From Chloroflexota bacterium (GTDB lineage: Bacteria; Chloroflexota; Anaerolineae; UBA4142): DNA of 64,000 nucleotides. A program made the translations under genes and the position numbers. The DNA lies in NCBI GenBank assembly GCA_023381515.1, contig JAMCQI010000039.1, positions 1 through 64,000 on the forward strand, read 5' to 3'. Positions 51,771 through 60,900 of this stretch are shown in pieces (position 1 is the first letter of the stretch; each line of letters opens with the position of its first letter). The notes under the pieces are model-generated. The model had not been told where the DNA came from. It was given only the letters and a program-made list of their open reading frames with translations, and did no database searches.

Positions 51771-52280
51771 ATGATCATACGCCAAGAAACACCGCAAGAC
51801 TATTCCCGCATCTACGGCCTGGTCAAGGTCGCCTTTCAGACAGCCAAGGTCACGAACGGCCAGGAGCAGGATTTCGTCGAGCAGCTGCGCCATAGTAGCG
51901 ACTATATCCCCGAACTGGCGCTCGTGGCGGAGCAGGACGGCGAACTTGTCGGCCATATCTTGCTCACGCGAACCTATATCAACGCCGGCAGCGACAAGGC
52001 TGAGGCGCTCTTTCTCGGCCCCATCTCGGTCATGCTCGAACGCCGCAACCAAGGGATCGGTTCGGCGCTGATGAAGGAGAGTTTGCGGATCGCTCAGGCG
52101 ATGGGCTACAAATCGGTGTTCCTCGTCGGCGACCCGGCGTACTATCATCGTTTTGGTTTTCAGCCGACAGTGAAATATGGTATTAAGGAAACCGCGCCGA
52201 TTCCGGACGAGTACGTGATGGTCTGCCCGCTGGTCGACAACGCACTTGCCGGTATCACTGGGACGGTTCGGCTAGGGTGA
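51771..52280 (+). CDS. GNAT N-acetyltransferase (YhbS-like)
   Basis: 169 aa, single GNAT domain. The acetyl-CoA loop is RRNQGIGSALMKESLRIA (motif A, about residue 92), preceded by the central strand ALFLGPISVM. The C-terminal part has VFLVGDPAYYHRFGFQP, as in YhbS/Eis-like small acetyltransferases. The acceptor is unknown. The start follows directly on the 21-bp repeat array, whose last unit provides the ribosome-binding site. No separate promoter is clear. Confidence 0.88.
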   Translation: MIIRQETPQDYSRIYGLVKVAFQTAKVTNGQEQDFVEQLRHSSDYIPELALVAEQDGELVGHILLTRTYINAGSDKAEALFLGPISVMLERRNQGIGSALMKESLRIAQAMGYKSVFLVGDPAYYHRFGFQPTVKYGIKETAPIPDEYVMVCPLVDNALAGITGTVRLG

Positions 52281-52366
52281 CCTTGGTCCGTTGACGAAGG
52301 GCCGATGAAGATTTCCTGGCACGCTTGCAGGAATCGGAACTCTGTGGAGAGAGCAACACAAGGCGG

Positions 52367-52408
52367 TTGACAACAAGAGATTTCTCTAGATAATGAATCA
52401 TTATAGAG
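52367..52408 (+). promoter_or_regulatory. Promoter with overlapping operator palindrome for the VOC gene
   Basis: TTGACA (52367-52372), 16 bp, GATAAT (52389-52394). ATAATGA-A-TCATTAT (52390-52404) is a perfect 7-bp palindrome with a 1-nt centre, extended by CTCT/AGAG to 52408. It covers the -10 box and transcription start and abuts the Shine-Dalgarno, the place expected for a repressor site. Confidence 0.65.
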
Positions 52409-52418
52409 GAGGTTCACT

Positions 52419-52784
52419 ATGGTCGCACATCCCATCTCTCATCTCGAGCTATCCGCGGAGGATCCCGCCGCGGCGAGCCGCTTTTACGCGGACTTGTTCG
52501 GGTGGAAAATCGACCACAATGAGAAACACGATTACTATATCTTCGAAGGCGAAGGCGGACCGCGAGGTGGTTTCGTCCTAGTGGACGACAAGGAGCACAA
52601 ACCCGGCGACGTCGTCGTCTACTTCAACACGGACGACATCGACGCCTCACTGAAACAGGTAGAGGCTCTGGGCGGCAAGGTCCTCCAGCCCAAGACGGAG
52701 ATTCCGGGTGTAGGAACCTACGCGTTGTTTGCCGACCCCACCGGCAACCGGCTGGGTCTATTTACCCGCGTGACACGGCCGTAG
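52419..52784 (+). CDS. VOC-family (glyoxalase-like) protein
   Basis: 121 aa, two beta-alpha-beta-beta-beta modules. It begins MVAHPISHLELSAEDPAAASRFYADLFGW, with His and Glu in the usual metal positions. The second half (VVVYFNTDDIDASLKQVEALGGKVL and ADPTGNRLGLF) completes the glyoxalase/bleomycin-resistance fold. The specific substrate is unknown. AGAGGAGG lies 7 bp before the ATG. It has its own promoter with a palindromic operator. Confidence 0.9.
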   Translation: MVAHPISHLELSAEDPAAASRFYADLFGWKIDHNEKHDYYIFEGEGGPRGGFVLVDDKEHKPGDVVVYFNTDDIDASLKQVEALGGKVLQPKTEIPGVGTYALFADPTGNRLGLFTRVTRP

Positions 52785-52808
52785 CGCCCGCGGCAGTACA
52801 GCACCCGT

Positions 52809-53060
52809 ATGGCTAGCGCACCCCATCCTTTCAGAAACCATTATCACAGGCGGGATTGTTACCTTATTCACAACTGTACAGAAACCGAAAGCGTCTTAGA
52901 CCATCTGACGGAAGAAGAGAGCACCCTCTTCCCCAAGGCCCAAGAGATCCTCGGCCCGGAGTTGGACCGCTTGGGAGCGGAGATGGAGAAACTCAAGGAC
53001 AAGCTGGAAGGAGAGGAATCCCTGGAAGGAGAGGAATCCGTCGAAATCATCAAGGAGTAG
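52809..53060 (+). pseudogene. Hemerythrin-domain remnant (C-terminal fragment)
   Basis: The 83-codon frame contains DHLTEEESTLFPKAQEIL followed by LDRLGAEMEKLKDKL. This is the last helix region of bacterial hemerythrin HHE proteins (H-x-x-E-E-E-x-x-L-F-P). The N-terminal two thirds with the other iron ligands are missing, and residues 1-28 do not resemble the family. Near the end an 18-bp unit encoding LEGEES is duplicated. It is probably a truncated gene; whether the short frame is still translated is unknown. Confidence 0.5.
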
Positions 53061-53134
53061 CCGACTATTGGGGGCTAGAACCCAGTTTCGCTGCCCAAGA
53101 CATCCATTATTCGTCAGGACGGAGGTCTGGTAAC

Positions 53135-53170
53135 AAATGGGTGAAATGGGTGAAATGGGTGAAATGGGTG
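53135..53170. repeat. Four 9-bp tandem repeats AAATGGGTG
   Basis: Four exact units, the reverse complement of the array at 51405-51440, followed by the same GCAAGA flank in inverted orientation. The shared flank shows that both arrays belong to one larger inverted repeat. Confidence 0.9.
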
Positions 53171-53264
53171 CAAGAAGGAGAAACCCGGTTTCCGGAAGGC
53201 ACCGGAACGAAGAGAGGGCGGCCAGAAAGCCGGTATCTTGTGACCAGTACCCATTTGAATGAAA

Positions 53265-53388
53265 TATCGGCACCCCCACTAGCGTAGAGCACAAATGGCA
53301 CCTGAGCCGCCCTCATCCATATATCCGGAGGACAGAGACCCTACCGTAGGCATGGATGAATGAATACTATGGATAGCATGGATACACG
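53265..53388 (-). repeat. Interspersed ~120-bp element, copy 3 (inverted)
   Basis: The reverse complement carries the same ordered landmarks as copies 1 and 2 (GGTAGGGTCTCTGTCCTCCGG, ATATGGATGA, CTCAGGTGCCATTTGT, GGGGGTGCCGAT). With copy 2 it brackets the GNAT, VOC and hemerythrin-remnant genes. Confidence 0.75.
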
Positions 53389-53432
53389 GCCGCTGCTCCG
53401 GGTGAGTAGCGGCCGCACTTGATCCCTCGCCT

Positions 53433-54368
53433 CTACCTCGGTTGCGGGGTCAACTCTCGGACGTGATAGCCCACCTGCTCCAGCACGGCGACCAGGTCCG
53501 CTGGCAGGGGCGCCTCGAATTCCGCCGGGCGACCACTCGGGAGCACCAGAGCCAGCTTCCAAGCGTGGAGGAATTGGCGCGTCAACCCAAACGGGTTGTT
53601 CTTCTTTCCATAAACCGCATCCCCGATCACGGGGTGGCCGAGAAAAGCAAAGTGAACGCGAATCTGGTGCGTTCGGCCGGTTTCTGGCTCTGCCCGCACC
53701 AATGTGTACCCGGCCAGGTTCGCCAGCGTGTGAAAGACTGTCACGGCAATACGTGCGTGCCCGCGCGTCACGACCGCCATCTTCTGCCGGTTCTTGAAAT
53801 CGCGTCCGATCGGCGCGTCGATTTTCCCATTGGGTGGATCGACACGGCCCTCGAGTAGCGCGAGATAGGTCTTTTTCACAAGGCGGGACTTCCACTGGGC
53901 TTGCAATTGCTGCATCGCCGCATCATTCTTGGCGACGACGATGAGGCCGCTCGTCTCGCTGTCCAGGCGGTGAACAATCCCGGGTCGCTTTGCGCCTCCG
54001 ACGTTCACATCCGGAGCGTGAGCGAGAACCGCGTTCGCGAGCGTGCCCCGAGTGTGGCCGGTGGCGGGATGGACGACCATCCCTGCGGGCTTGTTTATCA
54101 CCAACACATCCGAGTCTTCGTAGAGCACGTCGAGCGGAATGGGTTCAGCGTGCAGGGTCGCCGGCTCCACTGGCGGAATCGCGATCGAAATTGAATCGCC
54201 CGCCTCCACACGGTAACTGGGCTTGCGAGCGCGCCTGTTAACGACAATGTTGGCTTCGTCTATCAGCCGCTGGACGGCCGCGCGCGACAGTTCGGGCAAG
54301 TGATCGCTGACATAGCGATCAAGCCGTCCGCCTCCCACGTCCACGTGCAATTCAAGAGGTTGCGACAT
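53433..54368 (-). CDS. rluD: RluD-type 23S rRNA pseudouridine synthase
   Basis: 311 aa. The N-terminal S4 domain (RLDRYVSDHLPELSRAAVQRLI) is followed by the RluA-family catalytic domain with HRLDSETSGLIVVAK, whose Asp is the nucleophile, and the C-terminal EPETGRTHQIRVHF. The family modifies uridines of 23S rRNA helix 69 (RluD) or related sites; the exact target is inferred. ATG 54368 is used, with GTG 54374 an alternative. A terminator lies directly upstream, between it and lspA. Confidence 0.93.
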   Translation of the reverse strand: MSQPLELHVDVGGGRLDRYVSDHLPELSRAAVQRLIDEANIVVNRRARKPSYRVEAGDSISIAIPPVEPATLHAEPIPLDVLYEDSDVLVINKPAGMVVHPATGHTRGTLANAVLAHAPDVNVGGAKRPGIVHRLDSETSGLIVVAKNDAAMQQLQAQWKSRLVKKTYLALLEGRVDPPNGKIDAPIGRDFKNRQKMAVVTRGHARIAVTVFHTLANLAGYTLVRAEPETGRTHQIRVHFAFLGHPVIGDAVYGKKNNPFGLTRQFLHAWKLALVLPSGRPAEFEAPLPADLVAVLEQVGYHVRELTPQPR

Positions 54369-54378
54369 TTCCACCGTG

Positions 54379-54406
54379 AAAGAAAACCCCAGCCGTATGG
54401 CTGGGG
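54379..54406 (-). terminator. Terminator between lspA and rluD
   Basis: CCCCAGCC-GTAT-GGCTGGGG (54387-54406) is an 8-bp GC-rich stem with a 4-nt loop, followed on the minus strand by TTTTCTTT. It stands only 10 bp before the rluD start, so rluD is either attenuated or relies on readthrough. Confidence 0.78.
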
Positions 54407-54410
54407 AGGG

Positions 54411-54938
54411 TTAAGAGCGGACGGCCTCGTCCGGCGCATCCTGGTCCTCCGTGCTTTCCGCTGGCGCCGGCGCCGGGGTCGGATTCGGCGACCGCATCAG
54501 GTGATACATGAGCAGCACCACACCCGCGACGATCGCGCTGTCGGCGACGTTGAACACAGGCCAGAACCGAACATAGAACATGTCGATCACGTAGCCAAAG
54601 CGGACGCGATCAATCAGATTTCCGAGGGCGCCGCCGAGCTGCAGACCCAGGCTGAGCCGCACGAGCCACTCACCTGCGGGGAGTGACCGGTGGTACAGAA
54701 CGATGATGATGGATACGCCGAGCGCGACGAACGTAAACACCAAACTGAGCTGCGGAAAGAGACCGAACGCGGCGCCGGAATTCGTAATATGTGTGAGAAC
54801 AAACCATTGCCGGATGCCCGGAAGAACGTCGAGCGAACCATTAAGCGGAATATTGTTCGTCACCCACGCTTTGCTCGCCTGGTCCACGGCCAAGACGATC
54901 AACGCGACCGTGGGAAGGACGAGATCGCGTAACTTCAT
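54411..54938 (-). CDS. lspA: Lipoprotein signal peptidase LspA
   Basis: 175 aa, four membrane helices. ATG 54938 (GGTGG 4 bp before) overlaps the stop of the DksA-like gene. The aspartic protease pair is in GNLIDRVRFGYVIDM and FNVADSAI, and ITNSGAAFGLF is the other family box. It cleaves the signal peptide from diacylglyceryl-modified prolipoproteins. The last ~25 residues are an acidic Pro/Ala-rich tail in the cytoplasm. Confidence 0.95.
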   Translation of the reverse strand: MKLRDLVLPTVALIVLAVDQASKAWVTNNIPLNGSLDVLPGIRQWFVLTHITNSGAAFGLFPQLSLVFTFVALGVSIIIVLYHRSLPAGEWLVRLSLGLQLGGALGNLIDRVRFGYVIDMFYVRFWPVFNVADSAIVAGVVLLMYHLMRSPNPTPAPAPAESTEDQDAPDEAVRS

Positions 54939-55435
54939 GCAGCCACCTTCAGGGTGTGAATTTGGCGTTTGGCACACTCGATACATTGCGTCGCCGATGG
55001 AACTACCTTGAGCCGGTCCTCGGAAATCGGCTTGCCGCAGCTCTCGCAGACTCCATAGGTGCCTCTTTGCGCGCGCACGATCGCCCGGTCAATCTCCTTG
55101 ATCATCCCCTCCAGGTGACTCCGGAGGGCCATTGCCTTTGCCTGTTCAGAGACCTCGGTCGCGTCATCGGCCATATGATTGCCGGTCGTCGGATGGTCCT
55201 GGGCGAGCACTTCTTGCCGCCTGAGTTCGTCCAAAAGGCGCTCACGCTCTTGCTCGAGCGACCTCAGCGCCGACATATGGAAAGGACGCGGCTCGATTTC
55301 TACAGGAGGGGGAAGCGTCCGATCCGTCATCAAGACCGCCTTGGCGGAGGCTTTGGCGGCGCGAGTGGCCGCCGAGAGCCCTCTGGCCACAGTCTTGCGG
55401 GCTGATCGTTTGGGGACCGATTCTTTTTTTGTCAT
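54935..55435 (-). CDS. TraR/DksA-type zinc-finger protein
   Basis: 166 aa. A Lys/Arg/Ala-rich N-terminus (~1-40) is followed by a coiled coil (~55-125) with basic and acidic residues, and a C4 zinc finger YGVCESCGKPISEDRLKVVP ... CIEC. This is the DksA/TraR architecture: the coiled coil enters the RNA polymerase secondary channel. The two Asp residues at the DksA coiled-coil tip are not clearly identifiable, so it may be the shorter YteA-like type. ATGA overlap with lspA. AGGAGGCG-like Shine-Dalgarno lies upstream. Confidence 0.88.
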   Translation of the reverse strand: MTKKESVPKRSARKTVARGLSAATRAAKASAKAVLMTDRTLPPPVEIEPRPFHMSALRSLEQERERLLDELRRQEVLAQDHPTTGNHMADDATEVSEQAKAMALRSHLEGMIKEIDRAIVRAQRGTYGVCESCGKPISEDRLKVVPSATQCIECAKRQIHTLKVAA

Positions 55436-55489
55436 AGGACGCCTCCGTTGGTAAACAGCGAAACGCCACTTGGAACCCTGTGAATCACC

Positions 55490-55518
55490 ATTTTAAGGCC
55501 ATTTGGGTCTGAATGCAA
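55490..55518 (-). promoter_or_regulatory. Promoter of the dksA-like / lspA unit
   Basis: Minus strand TTGCAT (55518-55513), 17 bp, TAAAAT (55495-55490). Confidence 0.6.
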
Positions 55519-55592
55519 ATCGGATTCTCCCGCCGGACATTGCTCGCTCTGGGGGGAACCGACTCACGCAGGCGTCAATGCGAGGCGACCGT

Positions 55593-57701
55593 CTATTCTT
55601 GAGCAGGAGAAATGGGGGATTCGCCAGCAACCTGGATCTGATCTCGGCCGCGGCTTTTCGCCTGGTAAAGGGCACGGTCCGCGCAGTCCACCAGTTCGTC
55701 AGGCCCGGAGGCATGCTCCGGGAAGGCGGCAATGCCCTGGCTGACGGTCGGCTTGGGGAGGGGTCGGCCTTCTCGATCGGTGAGGGAAAGCTCGGAGAGA
55801 GTCTTTCGCACGCGCTCGGCAACCCGAGACGCCTGCTGGGAGGAAGCACCGACAAGCGCAATCGCAAATTCCTCGCCGCCCCATCGGCCTACAATGTCAG
55901 TCCTTTTCACATGCGCCCGGACGGCCTGAACGATCAGCCGAAGGACCTGGTCGCCAAGGGCGTGGCCGTAGCGGTCATTATAATCTTTGAAATGATCGAT
56001 GTCGAGCATGACGAGCGAAAGAGGCCGGCCATCCACCCGGGCTCGCTCAATGCGGTCCTGAAGGAATTCGAGCAAAGAGCCGTGATTATAGACGCCCGTC
56101 AAAGAGTCTCGTCGGGCCTGCTCCTCGACCTGTGCATGATGGCGAGCGTTGTCGATGCACATCGCTGCCTGCCGGGCCACGTTGCCCATAAAGGCGACGT
56201 CTTGCTCGTCAAAGGCGTTGGGTTGGTAGCTGCCGAGCGCGAGCACACCTATGAATTCTTCACGAATCATGAGAGGAACACCCAACCAAGATTCGGAAAG
56301 CTTGTTCTGTCCGACCGTCATGGTCTGAAACGGCAGTCGGGAGCTCTCCACGCTCAAATGGCGAATGAGGAGAGGCTCGCGATTCTTTAAAACCAAGCTC
56401 GCAAGGCCATAACCGGCATGATGCCGCGCGGGGGGAAAGCGTTGGCCCTCGTCGATGAGCACCTGCATATCCCAGGCATTGTCTGCAGCATCGTACAAAG
56501 CGACATAATACGTATCAGTGGCAATGATGTGGCTCAGCTCTTCATAGATGAGATTCAGCACCCGGTCCAGTTCGATCGTCGACCCGATCGCCTGGGCCAC
56601 GTGATTCAGAGCCGCGAGTTTTTCCGCTTGCTGGTGAGTGGCCGCGTGCAGCTGGCTGTTGCTTATCAAGACGGCAATTTGCGCACCGAGCGTGCGGAGA
56701 ACGGTCAGCTTTTCTGAATCAAATGGAGAGCGGTTCCAGCGCCGCGCTTCGCCCAGGGAGAGGACCCCCAGAACCGTGTCTTTGCTTGCCAAAGGAACTA
56801 GGCAGGCGGATTGGAAATCGCGGAAGAAGAGCGCCTGCTTTTCCTTTTCATCCATGACAAGAGAAGGGTCCCCGGACCTTATCATGACCACTTGCTGGGT
56901 CAGCATGGCTTTTTGATGGCACGCAAGGTCGGCGAGTGCATAATCTCGGTCGATGTTGGGTTCCCAGCCCAAGAGCGGCCGCAGTGGAAAAGCCGCGGCC
57001 ACCTTGAGACGGGTCTGGTCGGAATCCAGCAGACAGATGCGACAAAAGGTAAGCGGAACACCCCGGGCAATCTTTTCAGCCAAGTTGGGTAATGTCACTC
57101 GGAGATCAAGCGAGGAAGCAGCAATAGTGCCTGTATCCAGCAAGAGGGCCAGGTTCCGGTTCTGCCGATCCACTCCTGCCTTTTGCCGGGCGATGACATT
57201 GGAAAGGGAAGAAGCGAGGAAGCCGGCCGTCAGGAATACCAGGAATTCGAGTGCGATGCGGTCCCAGAAGAGAAACGAGACGCCTCCTTGCATCATGCCG
57301 ACCAGGGCATGCGCCAAAGCGGACAGGGTCGCGGCGACCGCGGCAAGTGGAAAGCCCACCGTGATGCCCGCGGCGACCACGATGACGACAAAGAAGAGGT
57401 CCACCTGGATCCCATACGGCCGGAGGAGATAGAGAGCGTAGCTGACAAGGGCAATGTTGACCGCTGCCGAAAGATATTGAACCCAAAGGCGGGAGCGACG
57501 GCGGGGGTCAAGCCATCGAAAAAAGGCGAGAGCATAAGCAGAGCCAAACAAACAGAGGAGGAGACCGCCCAGCCGCTCTATGGGCGCAAGGGGCAATTGC
57601 CAAGTCAGGAGCAAACAAACTACGATAGCCGCCCAAGCAATGGGCTCGAGCGGCTTGGAAAAGCGCTCGGATAAATCGGCAAGCTCGGGCCACCTGTTCA
57701 T
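55593..57701 (-). CDS. Membrane diguanylate cyclase with two GAF domains
   Basis: 702 aa. About six membrane helices span residues 20-165. GAF 1 (~185-335), GAF 2 (~365-515) and a C-terminal GGDEF domain (~535-695) follow. The active-site loop is RWGGEEF with SLVMLDIDHFKDYNDRYGH before it, so c-di-GMP synthesis is expected. The inhibitory RxxD site is not canonical (HVKRTD). The helices plus GAF arrangement mirrors the sensor kinase at 3088-4851. GGAG lies 9 bp before ATG 57701. It is a single gene with its own promoter. Confidence 0.93.
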   Translation of the reverse strand: MNRWPELADLSERFSKPLEPIAWAAIVVCLLLTWQLPLAPIERLGGLLLCLFGSAYALAFFRWLDPRRRSRLWVQYLSAAVNIALVSYALYLLRPYGIQVDLFFVVIVVAAGITVGFPLAAVAATLSALAHALVGMMQGGVSFLFWDRIALEFLVFLTAGFLASSLSNVIARQKAGVDRQNRNLALLLDTGTIAASSLDLRVTLPNLAEKIARGVPLTFCRICLLDSDQTRLKVAAAFPLRPLLGWEPNIDRDYALADLACHQKAMLTQQVVMIRSGDPSLVMDEKEKQALFFRDFQSACLVPLASKDTVLGVLSLGEARRWNRSPFDSEKLTVLRTLGAQIAVLISNSQLHAATHQQAEKLAALNHVAQAIGSTIELDRVLNLIYEELSHIIATDTYYVALYDAADNAWDMQVLIDEGQRFPPARHHAGYGLASLVLKNREPLLIRHLSVESSRLPFQTMTVGQNKLSESWLGVPLMIREEFIGVLALGSYQPNAFDEQDVAFMGNVARQAAMCIDNARHHAQVEEQARRDSLTGVYNHGSLLEFLQDRIERARVDGRPLSLVMLDIDHFKDYNDRYGHALGDQVLRLIVQAVRAHVKRTDIVGRWGGEEFAIALVGASSQQASRVAERVRKTLSELSLTDREGRPLPKPTVSQGIAAFPEHASGPDELVDCADRALYQAKSRGRDQIQVAGESPISPAQE

Positions 57702-57839
57702 GCGTCTGCTCCAGGAGAGGAAGTTTGCACGGGCGAATGAACGATTGGGTGGTTAGGTCATCGGGTGAGGCATGTAGACATCAAGTGAGACGATAGAGTA
57801 ATAAGGCGATCCTTTGCAGCATCGACTACCCTTGCTACG

Positions 57840-57867
57840 AGTATAGCATACAGGGTGGAGATGTCAA
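57840..57867 (-). promoter_or_regulatory. Promoter of the GGDEF gene
   Basis: Minus strand TTGACA (57867-57862), 16 bp, TATACT (57845-57840), about 140 bp ahead of the start codon. Confidence 0.68.
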
Positions 57868-57885
57868 TAAACCACTCTGCCTATT

Positions 57886-57929
57886 ACCAAAGGAAAGCAC
57901 CCCTCTCAGCAAAGCAGAGAGGGGTGCTT
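57886..57929 (-). terminator. Terminator of ileS
   Basis: A perfect 13-bp stem (57895-57907 / 57917-57929) with a 9-nt loop is followed on the minus strand by TTCCTTTGG. It ends the T-box operon just before the GGDEF promoter. Confidence 0.82.
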
Positions 57930-57989
57930 GACTCCCGGCCGATTCCCCGCACAAAAGGCACGCCAGTCTTGTCCCGGACGGATACCGGT

Positions 57990-60900
57990 TTACTTCACCT
58001 TGGTCAACGAAAGGGTGAGATGCTCGCCATCAAAGGTGTCTTCGTCACTGGACGATCCTGCCGGCCCCGGCCCAGCGCTCATTTCCTCGGCGAGCGTCTC
58101 GCCCATGATGTATGCTCGAAAATCCTCGATCGCATGTGCCAGCTTTGGCGTCGCGGCATGGTAGATGCGAATGCGGTCCGAGATATCCAGCCCGGTCGCT
58201 TTGCGCAGATCCTGGACATGGCGGACAAACTCACGGGCGAGCCCCTCTGCCGCGAGATCCGACGTGATCTCGGTGTCGAGGGCGACGACGAGGTTTCCTT
58301 GAGAGGCCACGGCAAAACCGGGCCGCGGCTGTGGTTGGACGAGGATATCTTCAGGCCCGAGCTCAAAGTGTGTGGTGTCCACTTTGAGACTGATTGAGCG
58401 GCCCTCCCGAATGTCCGCGGCGACGCGTGCAGGATCCAGGTTGGCCAGCGCGGACTGGACACCGCTGGTGAGCCGTTGGCGCTTCTCCCTCAATGCCTTT
58501 TTTTGCGCCTTGTCCTCCGCGTTCGACACTTCAGGAACAAGTTGTTTGACCTTCTGAGACAAAGTCGCGAGATTGGGACGAAGCTGGTAACTCACCAGCT
58601 CGTCTTCTCGCTGGGCGAATTGCACCGACTTGACGTTCAGCTCATCCGCTACAAGCTCGCGCATGCGATCGAGCGCCGCACGCGTCGCTAGATCGGCGAC
58701 GACCACGGCCCGGCCGAGCGGCTGGCGCACCTTGATGCTCTTGGCCGCGCGGATCGAGTGACCAAGCGTGACCACCTCGCGGGCGACGGCCATGTCCGCG
58801 ACCACCTGTTCGTCCATTTTTGCCGCGTCAAACTTGGGCCAATACGTGTGGTGAACGCTTTCGGGCGCCGTCAGGTCCACCGAACGCACGAGATTCTGAT
58901 ACACCGCTTCGGCGAGAAAAGGAATGAACGGTGCCAGCAGCTTGGACAGAGTCACCAGGACTTCGTGGAGCGTCGCATAGGCCGCGCGTTTGTCCTCATC
59001 CGCTTCGGATTTCCAAAAGCGCCGGCGTGAACGCCGCAGGTACCAGTTGGAGAGATCGTCGACAAAAGGCTCGATCGTGCGAGCAGCGCTGGGTGCGTCG
59101 TAATCTTCGAGCGCGGCGGTCACCTCTGAGATGATTTGCTGCAGCCGCGAGACAATCCAGAGGTCGAGCAGATTGCCGGAGCGGACAGTAGCGCGCCGTT
59201 CGGCGATCGGGAACGGCGGCAAGTCCGGCGTCCATTGGTCAAGATTCGCATAGGTCACGAGGAACGAATAGACATTCCACAGAGGCAGGATAAAATGACG
59301 GCGAGCATCGTCCGCCGTGTGATAGCCAAAGAGCATGTTCGATTCATAGCGCTGGCTCGCGAACTCCCACCGCATCACATCCACACCCACCGCTTCGGCG
59401 GCTTCGTTAAATTCGATCATGTTGCCGAGCGACTTGTGCATGGGACGGCCGTCCTCGGCAACCAGAGTCCCATAACCCATGAGACTCTGGAACGGCGGCC
59501 GGTTCACCATCACGGTGCTCATGGCAAGCATCGAATAGAACCAATTGCGGAACTGGCCGGGAAACGATTCCGTGACGAAATCCGCGGGGAACCACTTTTT
59601 CCAGTACGCCGGGTCCGAGCGGTAGCGCACGGTCGAAAACGGCGCGATGCCGGCGTCGAGCCAGGGATTCCCGACATCCTTGATCCGGGAGGCGAGTCCT
59701 CCGCACTTGCAGGCGATCTTGACCTCGTCGATGTAGGGCCGGTGAGGAGTATGCCCGGCGAATTTGTCCCAACCCTCGACCGCTCGCTCCCTCAGCTCCT
59801 CCTCACTCCCAATGACCTCGAACTGCCCGCAGTCGGAGCATTCCCAGATCGGCAGGGCCAGACCCCAGTAGCGTTTCTTGCTGATCATCCAGTCGTGCAT
59901 ATTGCGGAGCCAATCCATCTCCCGCTCGTACCCAAAACCCGGGATCCAGCGGATCTGGTCGACGACATCCATAATCTGGTAGCGGAGGCTGTGCGCTTTT
60001 TCCTCCGGCGTTAGCTCCTCGCGCGGCTTGTCGTAGACCGGGCCCATGCGGATGAACCACTCGTCTACGAGCCGAAAGACGAGCGGGGTCTTGCAGCGCC
60101 AGCAGGTCGGATAGCGGTGCGTGTACGGCTCGACGCGATAGAGCATTCCCTTTTGCTCGAGAGATTCGACGACCTTCTGAGTGACCTCGAACGCGCCCAT
60201 GCCGGTGAATGGCCCAAACCCCTCCATGAACACGCCGTTCTCGTCCAGCGGCGCGACGACGGGCATTCCGTTCTCCCGGCCGAGCCGAAAGTCTTCCGGA
60301 CCCGCGCCGGTTCCCATGTGCACCAGTCCCGTCCCTTCCGTTTCAGTGACGTCTTTCCATAGAACCACGCGATGGGCCTGAGCTGCGCTCAGGTCGGTTT
60401 TCCAGATGTGCGGCCGGAGTTCGGGCGCGACGTGGCCCCCCACCTCCTGCTCAGCCGGCAGTTCGTCGAACGGTCCTACGTACTGCCAACCTAGCATCTC
60501 TCTTCCTGTTAGCCTACCCAGGGTCTCGTAGGGACCCTTGAGCATGCGCGGCGCCGCATTTTCCAAGAGATAGTACGTCGCATCGCCTTGCCTCACCTTG
60601 ACATACGTGAGATCGGGGTTGGCGGCAACCATGATGTGTGGGATGAACGTCCACGGCATGGTTGTCCAGACGAGTAAATACTCTTTCGGCCTGCCGACCA
60701 GCGGGAATCGCGCCGTCACACTCGTATGTGTCAGATCAGGATAGTCTTCTGTACTGATCTCGTGCTCGCTGACCGCCGTCCCGCAGCGGCCGCACCAGGG
60801 CATGACGTCGGTCCCCTTGTAGATCCAGTCACGTTCAAAACACTTTTTGAGAAATGCCCAGATGTCGTAATTGTTCTCATTGCTGAAAGTGAAATAAGAG

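Noticed and set aside
51439..51771. 110-codon frame with repeated RGCLLN units
   Set aside because: It is the reverse translation of the 21-bp repeats; the 21-bp unit keeps every frame open.
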